Made by a program: the position numbers and the translations under genes
The notes under the pieces: generated by a model
What the model was told of the DNA's origin: nothing
Database searches by the model: none
The model's input: the letters and a program-made list of their open reading frames with translations, nothing else
Shown here: positions 27,032 to 37,746 of the stretch, piece after piece
How the letters are laid out: the number at the start of each line of letters is the position of its first letter
Numbering within the stretch: the first letter of the stretch is position 1
Source of the DNA: Rhodobacteraceae bacterium HIMB11
GTDB taxonomy: Bacteria; Pseudomonadota; Alphaproteobacteria; Rhodobacterales; Rhodobacteraceae
Assembly (NCBI GenBank): GCA_000472185.1
Contig: AVDB01000004.1
Span: forward strand, 248,001 to 312,000
DNA length: 64,000 nucleotides
Direction: 5' to 3'

Positions 27032-28702
27032 TTAGGCTTTTAGACCCCACTTGTATACATGCGAGTGATAGGCGATGTGCATATCACATACAACGTTTGG
27101 CGCGTGGCTGCGGTATAGCGAACGCCAGTAAGGCTGAATTGTTACGCCTTCTTCAACGACGATTGCTTGGAGTTTACCCGCAACTTCGCGACGTGCGTCT
27201 GCGTCCGCGATTGAGTTCGCTTCTGCAAGTAGCGCATCGAATTCCGCGTTTGACCAACCAAATTCGTTCCATGCTTCACCTGAACGGTATGCTAGACCCC
27301 AAACCTGTGTCGCGAATGGACGGTGGTTCCAGTTTGTTGAGCTGAATGGATATTTTGCCCAATCGTTCCAGAATGTTGAACCAGGTAGGATTGTACGCTT
27401 GACCTTGATGCCCGCATCACGCAACTGCGCGGCAACCGCGTCAGTTGTGTTTTTACGCCAGTCATCGTCGATTGAGATCAACTCGTGCTCATAATCTTCC
27501 ATGCCCGCTTCTTTCATCAATTCAAGCGCGCGCGCAGGGTCGTGTGGCAAACGGCCTACAGATGGATCATGCTCTGGGTGCATTGAACCTGCGTGGTGGT
27601 TGTCTGCAACAGCACCTTTGTTTGAGTAACCAAGCTCAAGACATGTTGCGTTATCAACTGCCATTGCGATCGCCTGACGAACACGCTTGTCTTGGTAAGG
27701 TAGTTTACCAGCAGCATCAGGTGTCTCTTGGTTTGTACGGATAACAATTGTTGAACCTGTTGCGATTTCAGAGTTCGCCCAACCGATACCTTCCATGATG
27801 TCAACGTATTCACCAACGTTTTCATAGAATACATCTACTTCGCCTGCTTCTGCGGCTGCCAACCATGCGGCTGGGTCTGTGCCGTAATCGACGAATTCGA
27901 TGCGGTCTAGGTTCGCTGTGCGACCAACAGAGTTACCCCACCAGTCGTGGCCTTCGTTTTTAACGACAACCGCCTTAACACCAACTTCTAGTGATTCTGG
28001 TAGGTATGGGCCTGTGCCAACTGGGTTTGAAACCATTGTTTCAGGTGAGTGGCTGCTGTGTACAACCGCTGCTGGGTAATCTGCCATGCCAGCGATGATT
28101 GTGATGTCTGATGCAACACACTTAAGCTGAACTGTGTGTGAATCAACAACTGTGATCGCGCCCGCTGCTGCAACGCCTGTGTCAGGGTCGATCAATGACG
28201 CCATACGGCCCGCCATTGAGTTACCTTCAACCGCTTTGTCACACCACATTTCGATGTTGCGTGCAACGTCTTCTGCTGTGAAGTCGTCGCCGTTGTTCCA
28301 CTTAACGCCCTTGCGAACGTTCAATGTGTACTCAGACGCGTCTGCGTTTGCGCTCCAGCTTTCTAGAAGGTTTGGTGTCAATGAACCATCGTTGTTGTAT
28401 TCAACTAGGTATTCCAACCAACCCGCTGTAAAGTGTGCGATTTGTGTCCAGTCGTAAGTACGTGGATCTTTTAGTGCACGCACTTCCATTTGCATGCGAA
28501 GTGTTCCGCCCGCTTGTATGTGGCCACCCGCTTGTGCAGGTGTTGCAAGACCCAGCATACCATATGCTGCAGTCGCAGATACACCAAGCGCTGTTGCACG
28601 AGACATAAATTCACGGCGATCCATGTGGCCCGCTTTATGCTCTTCTGCATACATCTCTGCAACTGGATGTAGATTTTTCGACGTAGTCGTTTTTTGCATC
28701 AT
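27032..28702 (-). CDS. Peptide-type extracellular solute-binding protein
   Basis: This SBP_bac_5 family binding protein (556 residues) delivers a peptide or similar solute to the permease. Its N-terminus holds a twin-arginine signal, [14 protein letters not shown], ending near PAQAGG, so it is probably exported folded by Tat; more than 30 residues precede the motif. Family features include the [20 protein letters not shown] region and [20 protein letters not shown]-like C-terminal half. ATG 28702 has an AGGGAG ribosome binding site, so the longer frame is rejected. It is the first gene of the transporter operon. The ligand cannot be read. Confidence 0.88.
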   Translation of the reverse strand: MMQKTTTSKNLHPVAEMYAEEHKAGHMDRREFMSRATALGVSATAAYGMLGLATPAQAGGHIQAGGTLRMQMEVRALKDPRTYDWTQIAHFTAGWLEYLVEYNNDGSLTPNLLESWSANADASEYTLNVRKGVKWNNGDDFTAEDVARNIEMWCDKAVEGNSMAGRMASLIDPDTGVAAAGAITVVDSHTVQLKCVASDITIIAGMADYPAAVVHSSHSPETMVSNPVGTGPYLPESLEVGVKAVVVKNEGHDWWGNSVGRTANLDRIEFVDYGTDPAAWLAAAEAGEVDVFYENVGEYVDIMEGIGWANSEIATGSTIVIRTNQETPDAAGKLPYQDKRVRQAIAMAVDNATCLELGYSNKGAVADNHHAGSMHPEHDPSVGRLPHDPARALELMKEAGMEDYEHELISIDDDWRKNTTDAVAAQLRDAGIKVKRTILPGSTFWNDWAKYPFSSTNWNHRPFATQVWGLAYRSGEAWNEFGWSNAEFDALLAEANSIADADARREVAGKLQAIVVEEGVTIQPYWRSLYRSHAPNVVCDMHIAYHSHVYKWGLKA

Positions 28703-28878
28703 GTTACTCCCTGTCTGACGCATATAGGCCACTGCCGAGGTTTATCCCCGGCACATGGCAATTTGTGAGTTACCGTGACATTCGGCACTATATTGCCGGG
28801 ATCGTCAATGGCATCGTCGGGAAAATGTGGTCACAAATGCGACAGTGCACATGTCAAATTGCGACATTTGGGTGGCTG

Positions 28879-29811
28879 TCACAGACCAAATTGCTTTTTT
28901 CTTGTCTGTTTTGCCGCAGCCGCTGGGCGAAAGTGCAGCCAATCCTTCATCTTGGATCGAAACCATGTGCGTTGGCGTTTCGCAAATTGTCGTGTGGCAA
29001 TTGTTGCGGCCTCGCGTGCTTCGTCCAATGTCATTTGCCCTTGAAGGTGCGCGATAAGTTCAGGCGCACCAATCGCACGATTTGAAAGCAGAGTTGGATC
29101 CCAGTTTTCCAAATTCTGTTGGGCTTCTTCCATTGCGCCTGTGTCCAACATGATCTCAAAACGCTGCGCAATCCGTGCATTGAGCCAATCTTTTTCTACA
29201 TCAAAAAGAATCGGCACACTGTTTGGCAGGGATAACAGGGGCGCAGGTGTTTCATCTTGCCAGGTGCGGATTCCTTTCCCTGTCGCGCGCTGCACCTCCC
29301 ATGCGCGCTGCACACGCATGGGGTTCATCAAATCGATTGAGCTTTGTGTGCGTTCGTCGATTTCGGGAATCAATGCCTCAAACCCCCGATCCGCGACAAT
29401 CGCATCCGCTTCAACGCGAATATTGGGTGGGGTTGCGGGAATTTCGGCCAATCCTTGGGTTAGGGCGTTAAAATATAACCCTGTGCCCCCAACAATGATG
29501 GGCCGTTCTGGGGTATTCAAAAACGGCTCGACTTCTCGCAGCCATGCGCCAACCGAATAATCCGCATCATAGGGCCGGTGTCCATAAAGCACATGTTTCG
29601 CGCGGGCTTCATCCGCTTCGTCGGGACGCGCCGATAAAACGCGCCAATTTTCAAAAACCTGCAATGCATCTGCATTGATAATTGTGCCACCAAATCGGTC
29701 CGCGCATTCCAAGGCCAGCGCTGATTTCCCAGAGGCCGTGGGGCCCGCAATCAGTATGGGGGTGTGGCTTGGCGCATTTTCAATTGCAGCCCATGAAACT
29801 TCACCTCTCAT
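28879..29811 (-). CDS. miaA: tRNA dimethylallyltransferase
   Basis: MiaA adds a dimethylallyl group to A37 of tRNAs that read codons beginning with U. The 310-residue protein has the P-loop [13 protein letters not shown], the substrate region [19 protein letters not shown], and the [17 protein letters not shown] segment. The C-terminal [12 protein letters not shown] motif contacts tRNA. It is divergent from pyrH and sits alone, not in the hfq-hflX context known from enteric bacteria. Confidence 0.95.
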   Translation of the reverse strand: MRGEVSWAAIENAPSHTPILIAGPTASGKSALALECADRFGGTIINADALQVFENWRVLSARPDEADEARAKHVLYGHRPYDADYSVGAWLREVEPFLNTPERPIIVGGTGLYFNALTQGLAEIPATPPNIRVEADAIVADRGFEALIPEIDERTQSSIDLMNPMRVQRAWEVQRATGKGIRTWQDETPAPLLSLPNSVPILFDVEKDWLNARIAQRFEIMLDTGAMEEAQQNLENWDPTLLSNRAIGAPELIAHLQGQMTLDEAREAATIATRQFAKRQRTWFRSKMKDWLHFRPAAAAKQTRKKQFGL

Positions 29812-29940
29812 GTTTGCTTACCCTGCGTGAGGTGGCGAAAATTTAGTAAGTTTTTGTGTATTTGCAATTGTTGCATTGAAACTGCTGCGCTTTTCGGACA
29901 TTTTGTGCGCAATTTTATCGGCAAACCGCAGGAGTGCAAT

Positions 29941-30672
29941 ATGTCAGACCAGCCCGCCCCAAAAGCAGCCTTCAAACGTGTAATGCTAAAAATTTCGGGT
30001 GAGGCTTTGATGGGGGATCAGGGGTTCGGTTTGCACCCCCCAACCGTAGAGCGCATCGCCAGAGAGGTGAAAAGCGTTCACGACATGGGCGTGGAAATCT
30101 GCATGGTGATCGGTGGAGGTAACATTTTCCGCGGTCTTTCAGGCAGCGCCCAAGGGATGGAACGTACGACAGCCGATTATATGGGAATGTTGGCCACTGT
30201 GATGAACGCGCTGGGCATGCAAGGCGCGCTTGAGGGTCTGGGTGTATTTACCCGTGTGATCAGTGCGATCCCGATGGATCAGGTGTGTGAACCCTACATC
30301 CGTCGCCGCGCTGTGCGACATTTGGAAAAGAACCGCGTCTGTATTTTTGCGGCGGGCACGGGGAACCCGTATTTTACAACCGATACCGCGTCTGCCCTGC
30401 GCGCCAGTGAAATGGCCTGCGAAGCGGTGTTTATGGGCAAACAAGTGGATGGCATTTATGACAGTGATCCGAAAACGAACCCCGATGCGGTGCGCTTTGA
30501 TCACATCACCTATAACGATGTTTTGCAGAAAAACCTAAAGGTGATGGACGCAAGCGCAATCGCGCTTATGCGGGACAACAAAATGCCATTGATCGTCTTT
30601 TCATTGGATGAGCCTGGGGGCTTTCGGGGAATTTTGGCGGGTGAAGGAACCTATACAAGAGTGACCGATTAA
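29941..30672 (+). CDS. pyrH: UMP kinase
   Basis: The hexameric amino-acid-kinase-fold enzyme makes UDP from UMP. From ATG 29941 (GGAG ribosome binding site) it has 243 residues. It has [15 protein letters not shown], the nucleotide site [10 protein letters not shown], the [17 protein letters not shown] stretch and [20 protein letters not shown]. The in-frame extension to 29827 lies in the miaA-pyrH divergent gap and has no support. It leads the long operon pyrH-frr-uppS-cdsA-dxr-rseP. Confidence 0.96.
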   Translation: MSDQPAPKAAFKRVMLKISGEALMGDQGFGLHPPTVERIAREVKSVHDMGVEICMVIGGGNIFRGLSGSAQGMERTTADYMGMLATVMNALGMQGALEGLGVFTRVISAIPMDQVCEPYIRRRAVRHLEKNRVCIFAAGTGNPYFTTDTASALRASEMACEAVFMGKQVDGIYDSDPKTNPDAVRFDHITYNDVLQKNLKVMDASAIALMRDNKMPLIVFSLDEPGGFRGILAGEGTYTRVTD

Positions 30673-30722
30673 GGATATAGTCGGTTAGAGAAGAGCAACA
30701 CATAACTAAAAGGGCAACCTAA

Positions 30723-31286
30723 ATGTCTGATGAGTTTTTTCTAGATACGGATGATCTTCAGCGTCGCATGGATGGCGCGATGGGCGCATTAAAGACCGAA
30801 TTCGCATCCCTGCGCACAGGACGTGCATCTGCGTCAATGTTGGAGCCAATCACGGTTGAGGCCTATGGCCAGCGCACACCCATCAATCAGGTCGGTACCG
30901 TTAACGTGCCTGAACCGCGGATGGTGACCGTAAATGTGTGGGACAAATCAATGGTCAATGCCGTTGAAAAGGCGATCCGTGAAAGTGGGTTGGGCATCAA
31001 CCCACAACTAAATGGCACAATCATCATGTTGCCGATCCCTGAATTGAACGAAGAACGTCGTCGTGAATTGACCCGTGTTGCGGCGCAATACGCCGAAAGC
31101 GCCCGCGTTTCGATCCGCAACATTCGCCGCGATGGTATGGATCAGGTGAAGAAGGCCAAAGCGGACGGAATTTCTGAGGATGATCAAAAATTCTGGGAAA
31201 GCGAAGTCCAAGATCTGACAGATAAATCAATCAAAGCTGTCGACGCTTCATTGGAAGCGAAACAAGCTGAAATCATGCAAGTGTGA
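30723..31286 (+). CDS. frr: Ribosome recycling factor
   Basis: RRF splits post-termination ribosomes with EF-G. The 187-residue length and the motifs [60 protein letters not shown] and [15 protein letters not shown] are those of the family. It lies 50 bases after pyrH and 3 bases before uppS. Confidence 0.97.
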   Translation: MSDEFFLDTDDLQRRMDGAMGALKTEFASLRTGRASASMLEPITVEAYGQRTPINQVGTVNVPEPRMVTVNVWDKSMVNAVEKAIRESGLGINPQLNGTIIMLPIPELNEERRRELTRVAAQYAESARVSIRNIRRDGMDQVKKAKADGISEDDQKFWESEVQDLTDKSIKAVDASLEAKQAEIMQV

Positions 31287-31289
31287 CGG

Positions 31290-32015
31290 ATGGCCAAAGA
31301 CACGGATAACGACCCACCACCGCGTCACGTTGCCATCATCATGGATGGCAACGGGCGCTGGGCCAAAGCGCGGGGCAGGCCACGATTGTTTGGCCACCAC
31401 GCGGGGGCGCGAAGGGTGCGAGAGATTGTGGAAAGTTGCCCAGATTTAGGGGTGAAATATCTAACCATCTTTGCATTTTCGACGGAAAACTGGAAACGCA
31501 CCCAAGTTGAAGTTGCTGGTTTGATGGCATTGTTTAAAAAATATTTATTAACGGAAATTAGAGACCTTTGCGACAACGGCGTGCGCGTTCGCTTTATCGG
31601 TGACAGAATACGGCTTGAACCCGCGCTTGTATCCCTCATGAATGAATTGGAAGAGATCACAAAAGACAATTCAACAGTGAACCTGACGGTTGCGTTGAAT
31701 TATGGTGGTCGTGACGAAGTGTTGCGTGCAACCAAACGCCTGGCACAGGATGTTGTAGATGGGAAATTATCCCCTGATGCGATAAATGAAGAAACGCTGC
31801 CTAAGTATCTGGATACACAGTTTTTACCAGATCCAGATTTGGTCATTCGCACATCGGGTGAGGCGCGAATTTCTGGATTTTTGCTTTGGCAATCTGCCTA
31901 CGCAGAATACGAATTTATTGATACTCTTTGGCCTGATTTTACCCCAGACATCTTTGAACATGTTTTGCGCAATTATGGCAAACGTGAACGACGTTTCGGG
32001 GCGGTTATTGCATGA
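31290..32015 (+). CDS. uppS: Undecaprenyl diphosphate synthase
   Basis: This cis-prenyltransferase makes the C55 lipid carrier used for peptidoglycan and LPS. The 241-residue protein has HVAIIMDGNGRWAKARG with the catalytic Asp at residue 19, GHHAGARRVREIV, FAFSTENWKR and the C-terminal PDLVIRTSGEARISGFLLWQ. It overlaps cdsA by four bases (ATGA). Confidence 0.97.
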   Translation: MAKDTDNDPPPRHVAIIMDGNGRWAKARGRPRLFGHHAGARRVREIVESCPDLGVKYLTIFAFSTENWKRTQVEVAGLMALFKKYLLTEIRDLCDNGVRVRFIGDRIRLEPALVSLMNELEEITKDNSTVNLTVALNYGGRDEVLRATKRLAQDVVDGKLSPDAINEETLPKYLDTQFLPDPDLVIRTSGEARISGFLLWQSAYAEYEFIDTLWPDFTPDIFEHVLRNYGKRERRFGAVIA

Positions 32016-32803
32016 GTGACACGTCAAAGTTCGCGGATTTAAAAACCCGTTTTATGTCTGCAATTGTGATGGTGGCCGTTGGTGCCATAGCGCTTTGGTT
32101 TGGCGGGTGGATATTTACGCTGTTGATTGTTGCGGCGGTGTTCGCAATGCATTGGGAAATGGGCCGCATGTTAACGCCTTTGTCCATGCAGGCGCACTGG
32201 TTTTCTGCAGTGACATCAGCGATTGCATTGATCTGGGTCCTGACCAGCGACAGCGTGACAGAACAGATCGTGGTGATCATCATAGCAACTCTGCTGCAGC
32301 GGGTCTATTTTCATACGGTGGATACATTGGGAACGCTGGTATCCTTGGGCATAATGATAGGCGCGCTTCTTTTGATCCATATGCGCACGGAAATCGGCAT
32401 GACCGGAACACTATGGATCATCGGGCTGGTCGTGATCACGGATATTGCAGGATATTTTGTTGGGCGTATCGTAGGTGGTCCCAAGTTTTGGCCTGCGTTT
32501 AGTCCGAAAAAGACATGGTCTGGGATCGTGGGTGGTTGGATTGGCGCCGCTCTGTTCACCTATGTGATGGTACAGGGCGGGCATCTTTCCCTGCAGGTGG
32601 AAACGGCCATGTTCATTGCGCTGTGTCTCTCCTTTGCCTCTCAACTGGGGGATATCACCGAAAGTGCGCTTAAGCGGGCCTCTGGTGTCAAAGATAGCTC
32701 ATACCTGATCCCTGGACATGGCGGGGTGATGGATCGCTTTGACGGGTTAATCGGGGCAAGCCTCGTCTATGCTGCCATATTGGGATTGATGACATGGCTT
32801 TGA
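32012..32803 (+). CDS. cdsA: Phosphatidate cytidylyltransferase
   Basis: CdsA makes CDP-diacylglycerol for phospholipids in the inner membrane. The 263-residue protein has about seven hydrophobic segments and the family signature ALKRASGVKDSSYLIPGHGG followed by VMDRFD near the C-terminus. Start and stop overlap uppS by 4 bases and dxr by 10 bases, so the genes are tightly coupled. Confidence 0.95.
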   Translation: MSDTSKFADLKTRFMSAIVMVAVGAIALWFGGWIFTLLIVAAVFAMHWEMGRMLTPLSMQAHWFSAVTSAIALIWVLTSDSVTEQIVVIIIATLLQRVYFHTVDTLGTLVSLGIMIGALLLIHMRTEIGMTGTLWIIGLVVITDIAGYFVGRIVGGPKFWPAFSPKKTWSGIVGGWIGAALFTYVMVQGGHLSLQVETAMFIALCLSFASQLGDITESALKRASGVKDSSYLIPGHGGVMDRFDGLIGASLVYAAILGLMTWL

Positions 32804-33969
32804 AACGTGTTTCCATCTTTGGGGCCACGGGATCCATTGGCCAAAACACCCTTGATCTGATCGGGCGCGATCCAGAGCGATTTCAGGTTGATACCCTAAC
32901 AGGGGGCCATCAGGTCGACCACTTGGCGGAAGACGCCAAAAAATACGGTGCCCGTATGGTGGTCACGGCTTATGATGATCACTATCAGGCGCTAAAATCC
33001 GCACTGTCAGATACGGACATTCAGGTTGGGGCAGGCGCGTCGGCCATGAAAGAGGCCGCATCGCGTCCTGTTGACATGGTAATGTCGGCGATTGTGGGGG
33101 CCGCGGGATTGGAACCCGGATTAACCGCCATGAATGCTGGCGCGGACCTGTTGTTGGCAAATAAGGAAAGCATGGTCGCAGCTGGCGCCTTGACCCGTAC
33201 AACTGCGCAAAAAAATAACGTGGCCTTGTTGCCTGTGGACAGCGAACATTCAGGTGTCTTTCAGGCCCTGCAAGGCGAGCGGCGCGATACCATTGAACGT
33301 GTGATCCTGACCGCCTCGGGCGGGGCATTTCGGGATTATACGTTAGAGGAAATGCAATCTGTCACACCTGAACAGGCCTGTGATCACCCCACCTGGGCGA
33401 TGGGGCAGCGGATCACAGTTGATAGCGCATCCATGTTTAATAAGGCATTGGAAGTTATTGAAGCAAAAGAGTTGTTTGATTTAGCGCCAGAACAGATAGA
33501 AGTTTTAGTGCATCGTCAATCGCTGGTTCATGCCTTGGTCGAATTTCAGGATGCAGGCATTATCGCGCATGTGGGTCCACATGATATGCGACATGCAATT
33601 GGCTATGCGCTTTATGGTGGAAATCGCGCGAACCTTCCGCTTGAGCGGTTGGATTTCACAAAAATTGCGCGCCTTGATTTTGCGGCCCCTGATTTGAAAA
33701 AATACCCCTCGGTTGATTTGGCGTATCAGGTGATGCGGGCGGGCGGTTTGATGGGCGCGGCCTTTAACGCGGCCAAGGAAAAGGCGCTAGATGCGTTTTT
33801 GGCGCGACAGATTGGATTTTTGCAAATGTCAGAGGTTGTCAAATCGGTGATCGACACTTTATCTGTTACAGACCATGGGTTTGAGGATGCATTAAACCTA
33901 GAACATATTTTGGGAATGGATGCCTTGGGCCGCGATATGGCCGAGCGTGTCTGTGCAACGCAAAAATAA
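32794..33969 (+). CDS. dxr: 1-deoxy-D-xylulose 5-phosphate reductoisomerase
   Basis: Dxr forms MEP in the non-mevalonate isoprenoid pathway, which also includes ispD and ispF at 56-57 kb. The 391-residue protein begins with the NADPH site SIFGATGSIGQNTLDLI, then has LLANKESMVAAG and PVDSEHSGVFQAL (metal-binding Asp and Glu), ASGGAFRD, and the HPTWAMGQRITVDSASMFNK stretch. The order uppS-cdsA-dxr-rseP is common in Proteobacteria. Confidence 0.97.
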   Translation: MALKRVSIFGATGSIGQNTLDLIGRDPERFQVDTLTGGHQVDHLAEDAKKYGARMVVTAYDDHYQALKSALSDTDIQVGAGASAMKEAASRPVDMVMSAIVGAAGLEPGLTAMNAGADLLLANKESMVAAGALTRTTAQKNNVALLPVDSEHSGVFQALQGERRDTIERVILTASGGAFRDYTLEEMQSVTPEQACDHPTWAMGQRITVDSASMFNKALEVIEAKELFDLAPEQIEVLVHRQSLVHALVEFQDAGIIAHVGPHDMRHAIGYALYGGNRANLPLERLDFTKIARLDFAAPDLKKYPSVDLAYQVMRAGGLMGAAFNAAKEKALDAFLARQIGFLQMSEVVKSVIDTLSVTDHGFEDALNLEHILGMDALGRDMAERVCATQK

Positions 33970-33984
33970 ATAGGACGGTTTGGT

Positions 33985-35325
33985 TTGAGCACATTGTTAC
34001 CAGCCTTCGGTGGCGTCGGTTTTACGTTGATTGCATTTGTCATGTGTCTGTCGATCATCGTTTTCATTCATGAATACGGACATTATATCGTCGGCCGCTG
34101 GTGCGGAATTCATGCCGAAGTGTTTTCAATTGGCTTTGGTCCCGTTTTGTTTGCGCGCGTTGATCGCCGTGGCACTGTTTGGCAGGTGGCGGCCATTCCG
34201 CTGGGCGGTTACGTCCGATTTAAGGGGGACAAGGGTGCTGCAAGTGATGCAGACACCAGCGCACTTGATGATATGGACGCGGCTGAGCGGCGTTCAACCA
34301 TGCATGGCGCTCCCCTTTGGGCGCGGGCCTCGACCGTGGCGGCGGGGCCTATTTTTAACTTTATCCTATCGCTGATCTTGTTTTTCGGGCTGTCGATCAG
34401 TCAGGGCGTCACGAAAAATCCGCTGACAGTGGGGCAGGTCTATGATGTTCCCCAAGTGTCCGAGGTGCAGGTGGGCGACATCCTGAAACGTGTGGGATCA
34501 ATTGATGTTCCTGCGGATGGCGAATTTTCTGATTTTTTCTCAGCAATTCGGGAAAACCCAGACGGACCCATTATTGACTATGTGGTCGAACGCAATGGAC
34601 TTGATGTTGTGGTGCAGGGCCCCGCAATGGATTTGGCGCGTATCAGCAGCCTGATCCCACGCTCTACCGCGATAGAGGCAGGTTTGAAAGTGGGCGATGT
34701 CATCACCCATGTAAACGGCGATCCGATCAATTATTTTTCCGATCTAAAGGCTGCGGTCGAGGGGTCCAATGGCGCACCGCTTTCACTGATGGTCTATCGT
34801 GCGGGGGAAACGCTCGATTTCGATCTGCAACCTAAAAAGGTGGAAGAGCAAAACGACCAAGGCGGATATGATGTGTTTTGGCGTATCGGAATTATCAGCA
34901 CGCTTTACGCATTTGAACCCGAAAGCGAAGCAATTGGTGTAAGTGAGGCGGCACAAAATGCCGCACGTACAACCTATTCAGTGATGAAAGCATCAATCAC
35001 AGGCTTGGTTGATGTTGTGTCAGGTGCGATCAGTTCGTGTAACCTATCGGGTCCGATCGGGATAGCTGAAACATCGGGTCAAATGGCGCGTCAGGGTGGG
35101 GATAGCCTGATCTGGTTTATCGCTGTGTTGTCAACGGCTGTCGGTTTGATCAACCTGTTCCCCATCCCTGTTTTGGACGGCGGCCATTTGGTTTTCCACA
35201 GTTACGAGGCGGTCACAGGACGCCCGCCGAATTTGCGCGTGATGAATGCAATGATGATGGCGGGTTTGGCCATTGTTCTCAGCTTTATGATGTTCGCTCT
35301 CTTTAACGATGTGTTTTGTCCCTAA
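33985..35325 (+). CDS. rseP: Site-2 zinc metalloprotease
   Basis: RseP cleaves membrane proteins within the bilayer, classically anti-sigma factor RseA. The 446-residue protein has the zinc site HEYGH in the first membrane helix, the PLGGYVRFKGD loop, one clear PDZ region (SSLIPRSTAIEAGLKVGDVITHVNG) and the second metal motif NLFPIPVLDGGH in a later helix. The start is TTG at 33985, chosen because the hydrophobic N-terminus and spacing from dxr fit. It precedes bamA, as in many Proteobacteria. Confidence 0.93.
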   Translation: MSTLLPAFGGVGFTLIAFVMCLSIIVFIHEYGHYIVGRWCGIHAEVFSIGFGPVLFARVDRRGTVWQVAAIPLGGYVRFKGDKGAASDADTSALDDMDAAERRSTMHGAPLWARASTVAAGPIFNFILSLILFFGLSISQGVTKNPLTVGQVYDVPQVSEVQVGDILKRVGSIDVPADGEFSDFFSAIRENPDGPIIDYVVERNGLDVVVQGPAMDLARISSLIPRSTAIEAGLKVGDVITHVNGDPINYFSDLKAAVEGSNGAPLSLMVYRAGETLDFDLQPKKVEEQNDQGGYDVFWRIGIISTLYAFEPESEAIGVSEAAQNAARTTYSVMKASITGLVDVVSGAISSCNLSGPIGIAETSGQMARQGGDSLIWFIAVLSTAVGLINLFPIPVLDGGHLVFHSYEAVTGRPPNLRVMNAMMMAGLAIVLSFMMFALFNDVFCP

Positions 35326-35373
35326 TCACTGGCAATCCTTCGCGTATTTATGGCGAAATACGTGAATGGGTTT

Positions 35374-35402
35374 TTGACAACATCCGCGTTACGCGCTAAC
35401 CA
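35374..35402 (+). promoter_or_regulatory. Candidate sigma-70-like promoter of bamA
   Basis: TTGACA (35374-35379) is followed after 17 bases by TAACCA (35397-35402), about 30 bases before the bamA ATG. The -10 is only partly like the consensus. A small hairpin CGTATTT/AAATACG lies just upstream. Confidence 0.4.
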
Positions 35403-35433
35403 GATTAGGCTGCTTTTTAAGGGAGATTGAACC

Positions 35434-37746
35434 ATGGGTTCCATCCGTCGTTTATTGATTTTGTCCACTCTTTCACTGTGCCTGTTTGTTATGTCAGGTG
35501 TGCAGGGGGCAATGGCGCAGGGTTTTAGTTTTTCTCGTATTGATGTGGAAGGAAATAAACGGATCGAGACATCGACAATCATCACCTATTCTGGGCTCGC
35601 AACTGATCAGGTGTTCGGCGCCGATGATTTGAACCGTGCCTATCAAAACATTTTGGCCAGCGGCCTTTTTGAAAGTGTAGAGGTTGTTCCAAACGGCAAT
35701 CGTTTGATTATCAATGTAAATGAATTCCCAACGGTGAACAAAATTGCATTCGAAGGGAACCGTCGTGTCAACGACAACACCCTAAAATCCATCATTGGAT
35801 TGCAGCCCCGCCGCGTATTTAATCCTGATAAAGCTGACGCAGATCGTGCGGCAATTGTACAGGTTTATGCTGATCAGGGCCGTCTGGCCGCCCGTGTTAC
35901 GCCCAAAATCATTCGTCGCAGCGACAATCGTGTTGATGTTATTTTCGAAATTTTCGAAGGGGGCCTGACAGAGATTGAACGTATTGGCATCGTAGGTAAC
36001 AAAGTATTCTCGGATCGTCGGCTGCGTCGTGTGTTGGATACCAAACAAGCTGGTTTTTTGCGCCTATTCGTGCGCCGTGACACGTTTTTGGCCGACCGCA
36101 TCGATTTCGACGAACGTCTGTTGACGGATTTTTACAATGCCCGCGGGTATATCGATTTCAAAGTCAATGATGTGAATGCCGAGCTGACAGAAGAAAACAA
36201 CGCCTATTTCGTGACCTTCAATGTGCGTGAGGGGCAAATTTTTCGTTTTGGTGACGTGACACTGATATCTGAACGTTCTGACATTGATGTAGAGGATTTC
36301 CAAATCGCCGTTTCTGCGGAAACAGGCGACGTCTATTCCCCAACGTTGATGGAGAAAAACCTATCCCGTCTGGAGGCGCGCGCAACACAGTTGGGTTTGG
36401 ATTTCGTACGCGTCACACCCCGCGTTACGCGCAATGATGCGGACCTAACATTGGACGTTGAGTTCGTCTTGGAGCAGGGCGAACGGGTTTTTGTTGAACG
36501 TATTGACATAACGGGTAACACAACCACGCTGGATCGCGTTATTCGTCGCCAATTTCGCATTTCAGAGGGCGATCCTTTTAACCCGCGCCTGATCCGCGAA
36601 GCGGCCGAGCGCATTCGTGCGCTCGGCTTATTTGGAAATGCCGGCGTGAACGCGCGTGAAGGAACGCAGCCCGGTCAGATAATTGTGGATGTCGAAGTTG
36701 AAGAGCAACCTACAGGGTCGTTGCAATTGGGAGCGACCTATTCGGGTGATAACGGCTTTGGTGTCGTGATCGATTATTCAGAGCGCAACTTTTTGGGCCG
36801 CGGTCAGGCGCTGTCGTTTGCGATCCGCTCGGGGGTCGACAATCAGTCATATGCATTCAACTTCACAGAGCCTGAGTTTTTGAACCCAGAGTTGCGGTTC
36901 AATTTGGGCCTATCATACGGCGAAACCGATAATCAGGGCGCCGCATATGACACAAACAGCTTGGACATAACGCCATCCCTGTCTTTCCCCATCAGCGATT
37001 ATTCGCGCTTGTCAGTGCGCGGGAATATATCTGCCACTCAAATGCTGAACGCCTCAGGTGTTGGAAGTATAATCGAAGCAGAAGCAAATCTCGAACGTGT
37101 TGATGACGCGGGTTTTGGCTTCACCTATCGGTATGATACACGCGGCGTTGGTCTAGACCCATCGTCTGGCATTGCAGTCATTTACAACCAAGATTTTGGC
37201 GGTATTGCGGGTGATAAGGGGGCCTATAGCAAATCAACGATTCGTACTATTGGCGAACGCGCCATCATGAACGAAGATGTCGTTCTGCGCGGTGTTTTTG
37301 AGGCCGGCTGGCTGCATCACTCCGAAGGATCCAGCCGTGTGACAGATCGTTTCTTCCTTCCTGCAACGGTCCTGCGTGGATTTGAATTCGCAGGCATGGG
37401 ACCGCGGCAGAGGTCAATTAATGGGGTCATCAACGACCCCTTAGGTGGTAATAAGTATACGGTGGCCAAGTTTGAAGTGGACTTTCCCCTTGGTCTGCCA
37501 GAGGAATACGGTATGTCAGGCGGTGCCTTTTATCACGCAGGCAATCTTTGGGACACTGGAGCAACCGTCACAAATCAAGATGATCGTTTGGAATACGATA
37601 ATGGTTCGTGGCGCCACGTTGTAGGCGCAACCCTGTACTGGACCACACCAATCGGCCCCTTACGGTTTGATTTCACGCGTGCATTGAAAAAAGAAACGCA
37701 TGACGTTGAGCGCACATTCGATATGTCCATCGCGACACGGTTCTGA
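35434..37746 (+). CDS. bamA: Outer membrane protein assembly factor BamA
   Basis: BamA is the beta-barrel core of the machine that inserts outer membrane proteins. The 770-residue protein has a signal peptide ending near AMAQG, five POTRA-like repeats (for example FSRIDVEGNKRIETSTI, NKIAFEGNRRVNDNTLK, ITGNTTTLDRVIRRQF) over about residues 25-345, and a C-terminal Omp85 barrel with the LRGFEFAGMGPRQ motif and terminal Phe (SIATRF). Its stop overlaps the next start (TGATG). Confidence 0.97.
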   Translation: MGSIRRLLILSTLSLCLFVMSGVQGAMAQGFSFSRIDVEGNKRIETSTIITYSGLATDQVFGADDLNRAYQNILASGLFESVEVVPNGNRLIINVNEFPTVNKIAFEGNRRVNDNTLKSIIGLQPRRVFNPDKADADRAAIVQVYADQGRLAARVTPKIIRRSDNRVDVIFEIFEGGLTEIERIGIVGNKVFSDRRLRRVLDTKQAGFLRLFVRRDTFLADRIDFDERLLTDFYNARGYIDFKVNDVNAELTEENNAYFVTFNVREGQIFRFGDVTLISERSDIDVEDFQIAVSAETGDVYSPTLMEKNLSRLEARATQLGLDFVRVTPRVTRNDADLTLDVEFVLEQGERVFVERIDITGNTTTLDRVIRRQFRISEGDPFNPRLIREAAERIRALGLFGNAGVNAREGTQPGQIIVDVEVEEQPTGSLQLGATYSGDNGFGVVIDYSERNFLGRGQALSFAIRSGVDNQSYAFNFTEPEFLNPELRFNLGLSYGETDNQGAAYDTNSLDITPSLSFPISDYSRLSVRGNISATQMLNASGVGSIIEAEANLERVDDAGFGFTYRYDTRGVGLDPSSGIAVIYNQDFGGIAGDKGAYSKSTIRTIGERAIMNEDVVLRGVFEAGWLHHSEGSSRVTDRFFLPATVLRGFEFAGMGPRQRSINGVINDPLGGNKYTVAKFEVDFPLGLPEEYGMSGGAFYHAGNLWDTGATVTNQDDRLEYDNGSWRHVVGATLYWTTPIGPLRFDFTRALKKETHDVERTFDMSIATRF

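Noticed and set aside
28703-28878. Riboswitch upstream of the peptide binding-protein gene
   Set aside because: I could find no conserved aptamer pattern or terminator/antiterminator pair in this 176-base gap.
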